Shown in pieces: positions 1 to 9,994 of a DNA stretch of 64,000 nucleotides. Both the position numbers and the translations under genes were made by a program. Within the stretch, counting starts at the first letter, position 1, and each line of letters starts with the position of its first letter. The notes beneath the pieces are model-generated. The model was given only the letters and a program-made list of their open reading frames with translations, ran no database searches and was not told the DNA's origin. Source of the stretch: Dendrobium chrysotoxum (taxonomy: Eukaryota; Streptophyta; Magnoliopsida; Asparagales; Orchidaceae); the NCBI GenBank assembly GCA_019925795.1, contig CM034300.1, positions 69,481,021-69,545,020 on the forward strand, given 5' to 3'.

Positions 1-780
1 AATCTCTAAATGATAGCTCTAATTAATACTAGGTTCTTCCAACTTCCACCATATGATTTGTTCTTTATAGCATATTTTCACCAAAATATATCAATAACTC
101 TCTCAATTATGAGAATGGACATCACATTTGTCACAAATAATATACAATGGTGAAATAACTTCAACTAGGCCAGACCACATGATTTTTTTTTTGGATTTTC
201 ACATAAAAACTCTATTGTCACTTACAACTATTCTTTTATTTGTATGTGTTGGATCATCATATAAAACTAAGACGTTAATTATATTCTCTTTACCATCATG
301 AATCTTCTAATATATATATATATATTGCATTTTAGAAGATTCATATATATATATATACATGCAAATTTATCACATTAGATTATTGAAATCAAGAATACAT
401 AATCATACAAGAACATATATGTACACATGATTAAAGTTATTGATTATCGATCCGAACATATATGAGCATAAATATTTTTTTATTCATAATTAAAAATTAT
501 ATTAAGATATTCTAATCCAAATAATTATATTATAATTAGCTAATAATACAAATTCTTCAAATATATTATTAATCTTAAAGTATATTCAATAATTTTCAAG
601 TCCACCATATTATAATTGTATTAGAATAATATTTTACTTTTTTTTTACTATATGTAATATTGTTATTCATCAAGCTCTTATCAAACAATTTTTTTTTTTC
701 AAATTCATTTCATTTCTTTTATTTAAACAAAAGCTGAATATAAATATTTATCAAACCCAATAGGAACTATCAAATAGCGA
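1..780. other. AT-rich 5' flank, no gene seen
   Basis: No coding region is recognisable. The stretch is AT-rich with short (TA)n tracts near 312-325 and 343-355. Parts of 31-230 resemble 36570-36770 (shared words such as cttccaactt and cataaaaactct, in the same order), so it looks like a diverged copy of the sequence that precedes the other AWPM-19-like units in this window. Confidence 0.45.
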
Positions 781-1024
781 CCAGCAAACTCATCTCTGTT
801 ATTAATAAACCCTAAAAGTCTCCTTTTGAGGAAGTCCCTCACGTCTCAGCAACCACCAGCCTTCTGTGATTGATCACTTCCAGCGAGTCAAAGAACAAAT
901 CACAGCCCTATACGTCACATTCTTCTCTCTCATCTCCTTCCATGTGGCCACCCTTCTCTCTTCCTAACCATTTATATGAACGCAAGCAAATATCTCCAAA
1001 AAAAATTTAAGTAATTTGGAGAAA
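781..1024 (+). promoter_or_regulatory. AWPM-19-type promoter, copy 1
   Basis: This segment aligns by eye with the sequence in front of the intact genes at 53315 and 38363. It shares the block reading cacagccct(a)-acgtca, the word tctcatctccttcc and a TATA-like tttatatga at 971-979. The ACGT core at 912-915 resembles an ABA-response element, which fits the ABA-induced AWPM-19 family. It drives a gene copy that is now broken, so any transcript would be non-coding. Confidence 0.6.
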
Positions 1025-1769
1025 ATGGTGGCAACTTGGAGCAAAGGTGTACTGCATCCTCTTCTTCTTTTTAACTTAAGCTTCATTTGGAACAGCTTTC
1101 TTACTACTTTTTAAAATGGCTTTTAAGTTAAAAAATTTCTAATTTAAGAAAATTTTGTATTAGGAATCAAGCTGTTTTAGAAAGCAACAAGACAGTTGTC
1201 CCAAACGAAACCTTAATGATGTATGTTATTATGCTTGGTCAGGCTTGTTGGTCCATTGATAAGTATATCGATCACAACTCGAACCCATACCTCAATTGCC
1301 CTTGATTGCATCGTCGCCATCATGTGCGCTCGCCTGCTGCGCCCGCTACGCTCACCTGTGCTAGCCCAATCGTTCGCACATGTAGTACGCTTGCATGATC
1401 TCGCTGCCTTGCTAGATCGATGTGTTCAGCCGCTACGCACTCCCGGGTCAACGTGTCCGGTCGGATCGGCCCGGGTTTCAGGTGGGTCGGGTTTAATTTC
1501 CAATTTCTGACCCATTTGTGTAATCAGGCCGGGTTCTGATAGGATCGGTTGAGGGCGAGTCAGGGCTCAAAGAGCATCTATGGAAAATCTAATAATGCAA
1601 ATGTTGCATATATAATTGCAAATTTGCAATAATTATTACCAACACTATTTGATCTAGGATATATACGCAGCAGAGTATTGGATCTTTAATGGTAAGGATA
1701 TATTTTGTTTTTGTGTCTTATAGTTTTGCATGCAAGCTAATTAATATGAGAAATCAAGGAGATCACTTG
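1025..1769 (+). pseudogene. AWPM-19-like gene copy, broken
   Basis: The start MVATWSKGVL at 1025 is identical to the start of the intact paralogue at 53315. Reading is interrupted at 1079-1212 by a MITE and resumes at 1213; similarity continues to about 1278 (tggtccattgataagtatatcgatcacaa) and is then lost. The expected first-exon donor and the whole second exon are absent. An exon-3 equivalent of exactly 46 nt is preserved at 1724-1769, with acceptor tag in front and donor gt behind. No fourth exon was found on the far side of the big retrotransposon (after 29942). The locus is therefore a dead copy of a four-helix plasma-membrane protein gene. Confidence 0.75.
1079..1212. mobile_element. 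Tourist-like MITE in exon 1
   Basis: This is a 134-bp insertion inside an exon. It is flanked by the duplicated target TTA (1076-1078 and 1213-1215). Terminal repeats are AGCTTCATTTGG and CCAAACGAAACC (9 of 12 paired). A 3-bp TTA target and ends of this kind are the PIF/Harbinger (Tourist) signature. The same family recurs at 1785-1904, 30432, 37838 and 56840. Its interior carries long sub-terminal inverted repeats rich in A/T and no coding capacity. Confidence 0.75.
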
Positions 1770-1784
1770 GTAAAGTTAAAGTAA

Positions 1785-1904
1785 TGAGACAACTTTTTTA
1801 TTGCTTCATAAAGCATCTTTTCAGTATAAAAATTTCTAATTCAAAAAATTTTTATAATAAAAAGTTGATTTAGAAAGCAGAAAGAAAGCTATCCCAAACG
1901 AAAC
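1785..1904. mobile_element. MITE copy split by the 28-kb element
   Basis: The tract runs from tgagacaact to ctatcccaaacgaaac and matches the interior and right end of the Tourist-like family seen at 30432-30549; its left terminus is degenerate. The right terminal repeat is cut by the LTR retrotransposon. The duplicated GAAAC occurs at 1900-1904 and again at 29943-29947, and the final C of the repeat is at 29948. The MITE sits just behind the exon-3 donor of the broken AWPM-19 copy, so it was intronic before the larger insertion. Confidence 0.7.
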
Positions 1905-2143
1905 TGTTGACCTTGATTTCATTAAATCCTTCTCCCCATTGACCCAATTGACCCAAGTTGACCAAGTCAAGCTTTGACTTGGTCAACCCAAGTCTTAATG
2001 GGTCAATTTGACCCATTTAAAACCCATTTAAAGCCTTAAACACTTTCCTAATGTTCTAAGACTCAAAACCACGGCCAAGCACATGGGTTTCCCTCCTATT
2101 ATGATCTAGATATGATCCTAGCCGTTGATATTAGGTCTAGAGC

Positions 2144-2152
2144 TTTAAATAG
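2144..2152 (+). promoter_or_regulatory. possible LTR TATA box
   Basis: TTTAAATAG lies 240 bp into the LTR. It is followed by a less AT-rich, pyrimidine-rich leader-like stretch beginning near 2185. This is the best TATA candidate in the first kilobase, but no start site can be proven from sequence. The same motif recurs in the 3' LTR at 23271-23279. Confidence 0.3.
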
Positions 2153-2659
2153 ATGAAATTAGGATGTTTGGAGGGATCTTTTTGAGCTTTCTCTCTCGCT
2201 AGATCTCAAGAGCCCCTGAGACTTTGGGAGAGAGCTTCCTAGACCCCTTTCCACGTTTCCCAACCAACCCCCACCGTCAAGCACCCGCCGGCGGCGAGAT
2301 CTCCGGCGAACCAAGGCTAGGAACGCCCCAAGCAAGTTTGCCATTGATCCAAGGCGTATCGAGCCACGGTTTCTTCTACAAAAAGGAGCGTGGACAGTCT
2401 ACAAGTGCAACAAGCCCAAGAACGCGAAATTCCACCGAGTATTTTGGGTAAAATCCTCAACCCTAGGTTAGAACACTTAGGGTAAAATAGCTTTTCAAAA
2501 AGTGCTTTTTAGATCAAAAAAACACTTCCACATGAATTCTCTTCATCGCCATTAACTAAGTTTAAAATTTCATCGCGTTTGGACTTGTGGATCGAGAGAA
2601 CGAGCCAAATTATTGTTTTTGTGCATGGGCTCGGTCTTACTACAGCCATGCAGTTTTCA

Positions 2660-2685
2660 GACCGTTGATCTAAAGATCAACGGTC
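2660..2685. repeat. 12-bp perfect hairpin in LTR
   Basis: GACCGTTGATCT, loop AA, then AGATCAACGGTC form a perfect 12-bp inverted repeat. The same hairpin is present in the 3' LTR at 23787-23812. Confidence 0.85.
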
Positions 2686-2840
2686 GAGATCCCGTCAGAT
2701 CATGGCATGGGTCAACCGTGTATTCGAATCCCGCGGCCTAATTCCCCGTATGGCTTGATCACGGCCCTTGATTCAAGCTGCGGGAGATCCTACGGCTGCT
2801 GTATCTCGCCGCGGTTTTAAGTGAAGCGGGCCCCGCCCTG

Positions 2841-2890
2841 CCAATCATTGGCAATGATTGCGCGGCGGCGCAATCATTGCCAATGATTGG
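2841..2890. repeat. 23-bp-arm palindrome with four CAATSATTG sites
   Basis: Arms 2841-2863 and 2868-2890 are perfectly complementary around the loop GGCG. Within the arms the 9-mers CAATCATTG (2842-2850, 2871-2879) and CAATGATTG (2852-2860, 2881-2889) occur four times. CAAT(C/G)ATTG is the known recognition sequence of class II HD-Zip plant transcription factors. The GC-rich centre stands out from the AT-rich neighbourhood. The 3' LTR repeats it at 23968-24017. Confidence 0.85.
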
Positions 2891-3009
2891 CCGCCATTAA
2901 AGCAGCCAACCAGAGGCCGCCATGTGTCCCGAGCCGCCTTTTTTTTTATTTATTCTTTTTTTTGTTTTATTTGTTTTAAATATTATATATATATATTATT
3001 TAAAAAAAA

Positions 3010-4560
3010 ATTATTATTATTATTATCATTATTAATATTATTATAATATTAATATTATAATTAATAATATTATTATTTTAATAATAATATTATTATGAAT
3101 AATATTTTTATTATTATTATATTAATAATTATCATTATTAATATTATTATAATATTAATATTATAATTAATAATATTATTATTTTAATAATAATATTATT
3201 ATGAATAATATTTTTATTATTATTATATTAATTATTATCATTATTAATATTATTATAATATTAATATTATAATTAATAATATTATTATTTTAATAATAAT
3301 ATTATTATGAATAATATTTTTATTATTATTATATTAATAATTATCATTGTTAATATTATTATAATATTAATATTATAATTAATAATATTATTATTTTAAT
3401 AATAATATTATTATGAATAATATTTTTATTATTATTATATTAATTATTATCATTATTAATATTATTATAATATTAATATTATAATTAATAATATTATTAT
3501 TTTAATAATATTATTATTATGAATAATGTTTTTATTATTATTATATTAATTATTATCATTATTAATATTATTATAATATTAATATTATAATTAATAATAT
3601 TATTATTTTAATAATAATATTATTATGAATAATATTTTTATTATTATTATATTAATAATTATCATTATTAATATTATTATAATATTAATATTATAATTAA
3701 TAATATTATTATTTTAATAATAATATTATTATGAATAATATTTTTATTATTATTATATTAATTATTATCATTATTAATATTATTATAATATTAATATTAT
3801 AATTAATAATATTATTATTTTAATAATAATATTATTATGAATAATATTTTTATTATTATTATATTAATTATTATCAATATTAGTATTATTATAATATTAA
3901 TATTATAATTAATAATATTATTATTTTAATAATATTATTATTATGACTAATATTTTTATTATAATATTAATTATTATTATTATTAGTATTATTATAATGT
4001 TAATATTATAATTAATAATATTATTATTTTAATAATAATATTATTATTTTAATAATAATATTATTATGATTAATACTTTTTATTATTTTAATATTAATTA
4101 TTATTGTTATTAGTATTATTATAATATAAATATTTTAATTAATAATATTATTGTTTTAATAATATTATTATTATTATTAATATTTTTATTATTATAATAT
4201 TAATTATTATTATTATTAGTATTTTTATAGTATTAATATTATAATTAATAATATTATTATTTTAATAATATTACTATTATTATGATTAATATTTTTATTT
4301 TTTTTATAATATTAATTATTATTATTGTTATTATTATTATAAGATTAATATTATAATTAATAATAATATTATTTTAATAATATTATTATTATCTTGATAT
4401 TTATATTATCATAATATTAGTATTTGTTATTATTAATATTATTATAATATTAATATTGTTAATTAATAATATTATTATTATCTTTAATAATAGTATTATT
4501 ATGTTAATATTAATATCATTATAATATTAATATTTATTATTTTATATTATTATATTATTT
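3010..4560. repeat. A/T minisatellite, 106-bp unit
   Basis: A tandem array made almost only of A and T. The marker atca recurs at 3025, 3131, 3237, 3343, 3449, 3555, 3661, 3767 and 3873, an exact 106-bp period over nine units, after which the units decay towards 4560. Each unit contains self-complementary runs such as taataatattatta. The identical array is in the 3' LTR (24137 to about 25690). Confidence 0.9.
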
Positions 4561-5114
4561 TGATTATTATTATTTAAATTTATTTTAAAATCCAGATATT
4601 ATTATATCTGATCTATTTTAAAATTATTAATTATTTTTAAATATTAATTATTTTAAATTATTTTAAAATTACCTTTGAACCTATTAAACTTCAAAAATTC
4701 ATAACTTTCCCGTTTTAAACCGGATTTTGACGCACAATACCTCGTTCTTTTCAGAAAAATGTGAATTTTAATTTAAAATTATTTCCTGTATCTAATTCTG
4801 TCCTTTCTGGATGTTTTCTGTATTACTTGGTTATTTAACTATTTAAATATTATTTAATTAATATAATTAATTATTTTAAAATAAAAAATTATTTTAAAAT
4901 CCCTTGGTGGCTGGTAGGCCTCCCATGCCTATGAATTGAACTAATTTCAACTAGCTTATCTTTAAACCTATATTATTATATATTTATGATATTTATGTAT
5001 TTTAAAACTTATTTTAAAATTAAATATTATTTAAATCCCCTAATTTTGGGAGGTCTACCTCTTTGAAATTTTAAACCTAGACTATATGTTTGAAAAGCAT
5101 TCATGTGGGAGAAG

Positions 5115-5151
5115 GATTAGTGAATGATTGTATCCCAATCATTCACTAATC
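5115..5151. repeat. 16-bp perfect hairpin in LTR
   Basis: Arms GATTAGTGAATGATTG (5115-5130) and CAATCATTCACTAATC (5136-5151) flank the loop TATCC. The arms are fully complementary. A second copy lies at 26242-26278 in the 3' LTR. Confidence 0.85.
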
Positions 5152-5778
5152 ACTTCATCAGGCCTCTTTACTTAGTGTTTTCGTAGTCCTTGCATGTGTA
5201 GGTTGCACAAGCACATAGCCTAGGCTCTCCTAGATCTAAGGACATTGTTTGGTGTGTTTATATTTGCTGCATTTACCCTCTGTGTTGTGCCCAAGGGTTA
5301 GTAACTTTATTTTATCCCTGCTTAGTGTAGTGACGCACTAAGGACAATAATTAAGGACTGTCTAGCGAACTCAGAATATTTCTAGAAGCTAGGATAGATC
5401 CCAGATTGCTGCAAAACTTTAAACACTAGTGCTTAGTGACATCTGGAACTCTCTAGAATTTTTCTAGGAATTTTCCGGACTCTTTAAAACACTTAATTAG
5501 CAAACCCTAACTTACCCGTTAATTAAGCCTTAGAAACTTCAGAAAAATCTAATAAATCTATTTTTAAATCAGAAAAATATCCATAATACCTCAAACTCTC
5601 CAGAATTCAGTCCCCAACCTTAGATAATTAGGGCCCCCTTAATTGAACTTTAATCTAGACTTTAATTCAACCTTAATCAAAAATCACCTTTTTGCCTTAA
5701 TTAAATCATTAAAAATTATTAAAAATCCCAAACTTTCCCCAGACACTTGGGAACACCCTCTTAGGTCATTTCTGACCT

Positions 5779-5828
5779 TTGGGGGTGATCCCAATCAGTT
5801 TGGAGCTGATTTGGGCCAAAACCCCCAA
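5779..5828. repeat. imperfect long hairpin in LTR
   Basis: TTGGGGGT (5779-5786) pairs with ACCCCCAA (5821-5828). Inside it CCCAATCAG pairs with CTGATTTGGG with one bulged base. It falls at the edge of a small open frame of no recognisable function. Confidence 0.6.
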
Positions 5829-5872
5829 AATACCCCTAGTTAGGCAATTTCGATAATTCCCTTAATTGCCCC

Positions 5873-6370
5873 AACTTCTAAAAATCATAACTAATTATAG
5901 AAAATTCCAAAATGGGCAAACTAAAAGGCACCTAACTCTAATTAAGGTCTAGTATTTGTTAAAAATATTAGGTGTCCAGAAATCAACCTAAAACAAAAAG
6001 TCAACTCTTCGGTCAACCGTAGCCTATAGTCTAGGGCCCGAAACTTCTAAAATTCATAACTTTGCGTAGGAAACTCCAAATCTAGCAAACTAAAAGGCAT
6101 TCAACTCACATTAAGGTCTAGTATTTGTTAAAAAATATTAGGTGTCCAGAAATCAACTTAAATCAAAAAGTCAACAATCCGGTCAAACTTAGTTCAAAAA
6201 CAAGACCAAAACTTCAGAAATTCATAACTTTGGATAGAAGAATCCAAATCGGGCATACTAACTGTCTAACTGATCAGGTTAAGGCCTAATATTTTATAAA
6301 AATATTAGCTGGTCATAAATACCCTTTAATCAAAAAGTTAATTTTGGACCCCCTTTTACTTAGTGTATAG
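5873..6370 (+). repeat. three ~168-bp tandem units in LTR
   Basis: Units start at 5873, 6042 and 6210 with aacttct/cag-aaa-ttcataac. All share aattccaaa-type words, a run like gtctagtatttgttaaaaatattaggtg, and a caaaaagtcaac tail. They are diverged from each other, so the duplication is older than the insertion, while the whole block is repeated without visible change in the 3' LTR. Confidence 0.7.
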
Positions 6371-8821
6371 GTGGACCCCGAACCTCCTGAAACTCACTAA
6401 TGCAATTTAAACTTTAAATATTATTACCCTAAGCATTAAAACTGACCTACACATTAAATTAAATAAAAATAGATTTTAATTCACTAATATTTATACTTTA
6501 ATTAAAATTTCCTTTTAGACCTACAACCAGCCTGGACAGTAGGCAATTGTAACTAACTACCTAGCTTAGGATCTACCTCAGCCACACAGGCTTTTACACA
6601 CACTGTAGAATTGTTTGCTAGGGCACCACTTTTAGGCTCAGGTTAGGCCGGTGTTTACTTTTCTGCTGCGTGCCGAGTCTTCCGGATTTCATTGCATGTT
6701 GTGATTGAACTATTGGTGTGTTTGTTTACTTTTACTGCACTCTGGGAATTGATGTGATTGCACGATAGACTACCCATAGGTTAGGATCGAGGTTGATACT
6801 AATGATGTTTTTCTGCAGGTGGCCATGCTCATGCAGCGCTAAATATAAGGGGGGCAATAATCATGATTTAAAAATTAATGCTGTTTTATGCAGGTGCTTC
6901 AGAAATTGCTCAGCCCCCCTAAATAAATGAGGGCTAATTAAAAATCATTATAAATTGCTACAGGTGCTCCAGAGCTTGCTTAGCCCTCAAATATTTAAGA
7001 GCATGGCCAAGTGTGGCTGTGATGAGTATTTTCATTTCTATATCAATTGCTTGAGATAACATAAAATTGCTTGGGTTGATTTTTATTAGGATAACCTTGC
7101 AGGAGAGTCTAGATTTACTGCTTTCATTTAATGTAAATGGCTTGTAACTTGGTATCGAGTTGTGAAAGTTTATTTTGAGTGGGGATACAAGAATCCAAAG
7201 GTTGGATGCCCAAAGAGAAAAGGACACCCAATATGAGGATAGTCCTTTTCTGTTTGAGAATCCAAATTTGGGTTATTCTACTACCCGAGGAGTCCAAGGA
7301 AGCCGAGGTCCAAGGAGTCCGAGGAAGCTCAGATCCAAGGAGTGTAAGAAAGAGAAGATTAAGAAGATGAAGACCAAGAGTATCCCACTCAAAATAACTT
7401 GCGTCAATCTTAGGATTAGAAATCCGGGTTGTTGGCAGTGGTGCCCGGCCACTTTAATTTTCTGCAGACCCTGGGTTGTAATTAAGGGCAGTTGGCCTAT
7501 GGACATTTATTAATTTGTTTGGATAATTTTGATGTGTTTTATGATTGTGTGCCTCTAGGATTGTTTGCTTTTCTTAGTTTCTTGGCGTTTTGCATGTCGC
7601 TTTTGTTTTAGCCTGGATTTCGTTAGGCTCTTTAAGGACTAAAACTTTTTCTACTCCCAACTAACATTCAAATTTTAAGATTTAAATAATTTAGAAACTT
7701 AACGACCTAGGGAATTGCCGGAATCGTCCGGGGTAGCATGCATATCGTTGCATTTCTCTCTTTCCTTCTATAAGACACTTCCCCGCCCGTGGGTAGAGTC
7801 CGGATAATCTGACCTATGAGGATGAGGTGCCGGACCTGGGGAAGCCCAGTCTAATTCTAAAAATTATTTTTATAAGCCTTTTTAAAGTTCTATGCATACC
7901 TGATTCAGATACTTTAACTAGCATGCATTGCATTAGAAACTAACTAAATCAAAATTTTAATTGCATTAGCTCTAGAAGCATTCACCCAACATCAGTCCGG
8001 GGCCAATTAGGAAATCCTCTAGACGTCGGCCCTACTTCCAAGAACTATAACCTACCCACCCATCTTTCATAAATGACTGGACAGCATGGTTTTAAAGCGA
8101 TTAGGTGGTTAGCTGGCTCCCCCTTTCAGGCCGGGGTAAGTCCAGGTTTTGCATTGCATTAGTTAGGACACGGGTGTTAGTGTTGCGTAGAATACTAAAC
8201 CCATTAGATTTAGGATTCGAGGCTACTATTGTTTCGTAGTACGCCTCATCAGTAGGTAGGTCTCCTGTCTTCCAGAGACCCTAAACCCTACATATCTGCG
8301 TCACACGGATGACGCCACCTCCATCCTTCCCTCCTGCATGTTTCGAGTGCATGATCCATTTATTTTTCTCCAGTTTCTTCTCACTACCTTAGTCCCTCCG
8401 GATGCTGATGTGAGCCGTGCATGTTGACTAAGCCTAGTTGAACCTCTCTTTCCCTTCGAGTAGGACTTCCTAGTCTCTGCCCTATGTGCCAATCCCAATT
8501 TCGAAAGAATAATGTAGAATCCTTAATCGAGAGTATTCTCAGGCTCCGACTTGAGATGTAATTAACCACGGGGGCTTGCGCCCGTGGGAAACCGCATCCC
8601 ACTCTCAAATAAACCCCATTCGAGCTAATGTATCGGGTGGGGGAAACCCGTTGTGACGATCAGATCATGTATATTATTACCCATCGGGGTGTGCTGGTGA
8701 GAGCCGCTATCCTCAATGGTTAATCGTATGCATGATCGAATCTGCCCTTCCATTGGCCAGATACTGTCTCCCCTCGCGAGGCGATGGTGTTTGTTGTTCC
8801 TTTCGGAGGTCCACAGGTTTC

Positions 8822-8839
8822 TGGCGACCACGGTGGGAC
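8822..8839 (+). other. primer binding site, tRNA-Arg type
   Basis: TGGCGACCACGGTGGGAC begins 6 nt after the 5' LTR. Its complement ends in GCCA and reconstructs an acceptor stem (GACCACG partner) and T-stem that fit the plant tRNA-Arg family. Priming by tRNA-Arg is a known trait of Ogre elements. Confidence 0.75.
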
Positions 8840-9157
8840 AAGTTTCTCTCTCCATCTTTGGATTCTATATTATTCTTTCTTGTGTGTACTCCGGGATTGG
8901 TACTCCTTAGATTAGGTCCGTCCCACTCTTAGTTAGGGTCCTTCCTTAGTTAGGATCGTCCTTCTTTTTCTTAGTTGGGGTTCCCCCCCCTAGCTAGGTT
9001 TCTTTCTTTCTGTTCTTCTTAGTTAGGGTTTCCCCCTAGCTAAGCTTCCTTTCCTTCTGACCTTCTAGGTCATTCCGTTCCCTATCTATCATTCATCTTC
9101 TCGTTATTTCTTACTAATCATTTTAAATTTCTTTTCTTCTTCTTGGCAGACAGTGCC
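8840..9157 (+). other. 5' leader of the retrotransposon
   Basis: A non-coding, pyrimidine-rich leader between the primer site and ORF1. It holds several imperfect repeats of cttagttagggt and ccccctagcta between 8900 and 9050. No other feature is visible. Confidence 0.5.
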
Positions 9158-9994
9158 ATGGCTTCCTTCGTGCCTTCCGTTACTTTCAGTTTTGGTTCTG
9201 ACGCGCGGGTGACACTTCCTGAGTCCCTGCTAGCCAGTCCTCCCGCTGGAGGAATCACTTTTGGTTCCTTCACTGACTCGGCCTTCGTCACTCTTGGCGG
9301 GCCGACCCCTGCTGAGGCTGCTGCCTACTCTCCTCCCCAGAGGAGGGCTCGCGCAGCCATGCGACCTTTTGGACGTCCAGTTGCTCGGCGGACAGCCCGG
9401 GCACCTGCTCGTCCTACTCCTGTTCGTGTGCAGCCGGCACACCCTGTGGTTAGGCAGCCAGTGCCTAGACCACTCCCTGTTCAGCCCACTCGTCCAGCGG
9501 TTAGGCGACCAGTGCCTATCGCACCTGTTGTTCAGGCTGCCCCGGCCCCTCAGCGCCGGCAGGCAGTAGTTACCCCTGTTGTTACTCCGGCAGAGGTAGC
9601 TCGTGTTCGGGTTCCCCCTCCTTCTTCCTCCAGGAAGAGGGGTGCCCAGACCGAGGCTCCTTCGCCTTCCTCCCGTCGGGTTTCAGCTTTCGCTCGACTG
9701 TCTCACCCAGAGACCCTCGTGCAGACCCCGACACTTCCCGTACTTCCCGTTCCCCCTGCCACTCAGGTGGTGGGTTCAGATGTTGCTTCGTCTTCCGCCT
9801 CCGGCCTTGGAGAAGGGCCCGGAGGAATAGAAACCGTAGACTTCGGTTGGCTGCATCCGAGGCAGACAGACAGCGGATGGCAGATTCATTGGCTCACCAG
9901 GAGCCAGTTCAGAGGAGAGTGGTCCCTAGGCAGCGGGCACCACGACCAGTTGCAGTTTCCCCTACCCCGGACGTTACAGTTGCCCCTGAGATAG
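9158..9994 (+). CDS. ORF1 upstream of gag (Ogre-type)
   Basis: The first good start after the leader is the ATG at 9158 in context gccATGGct. The product is about 278 residues and begins MASFVPSVTF. The central part is rich in proline, arginine, valine and alanine, with repeated P-V-R-x-P-V-P-like runs; no catalytic motif, zinc finger or membrane segment is visible. Ogre elements typically carry an ORF of unknown function ahead of gag. The frame stays open to 9994 and overlaps the gag frame, which is open from 9571. From about 9800 the composition characteristic of coding sequence passes to the gag frame, so the last ~60 residues here may be out-of-frame sequence. It could instead be the gag N-terminus separated by a one-base frame change. 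Confidence 0.6.
   Translation: MASFVPSVTFSFGSDARVTLPESLLASPPAGGITFGSFTDSAFVTLGGPTPAEAAAYSPPQRRARAAMRPFGRPVARRTARAPARPTPVRVQPAHPVVRQPVPRPLPVQPTRPAVRRPVPIAPVVQAAPAPQRRQAVVTPVVTPAEVARVRVPPPSSSRKRGAQTEAPSPSSRRVSAFARLSHPETLVQTPTLPVLPVPPATQVVGSDVASSSASGLGEGPGGIETVDFGWLHPRQTDSGWQIHWLTRSQFRGEWSLGSGHHDQLQFPLPRTLQLPLR

Larger units (their letters stand above)
1905..8815 (+). repeat. 5' LTR
   Basis: The 5' copy of the long terminal repeat. Its boundaries are set by where it stops matching the 3' copy (constant offset of 21,127 bases), by TG/CA ends and by the target duplication. It contains a TATA-like tttaaatag at 2144-2152, three strong hairpins (2660-2685, 2841-2890, 5115-5151), a nearly pure A/T minisatellite (about 3010-4560), and three tandem ~168-bp units (5873 to about 6370). 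Small open frames inside it (for example 112 codons at 7175) show no recognisable domain and are not called genes. Confidence 0.93.

Noticed and set aside
1290..1510. 95-codon frame (1223-1510) as a gene
   Set aside because: The first part is the tail of the broken AWPM-19 exon and the rest is GC-rich repeat-like DNA; no domain is visible.
7175..7513. 112-codon frame in the LTR (also 28302-28640)
   Set aside because: It is present in both LTRs, has no recognisable domain, and overlaps frames on the other strand; kept as non-coding LTR sequence.
9261..9830. Additional plus-strand frames of 75-102 codons within ORF1
   Set aside because: Frame-shifted shadows of the GC-rich ORF1/gag sequence, leucine/proline-rich by composition.
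9571..9994. Programmed -1 slippery heptamer joining ORF1 and gag
   Set aside because: No X-XXY-YYZ heptamer in the right phase was found in the overlap parts I examined; an indel or two separate ORFs is simpler.
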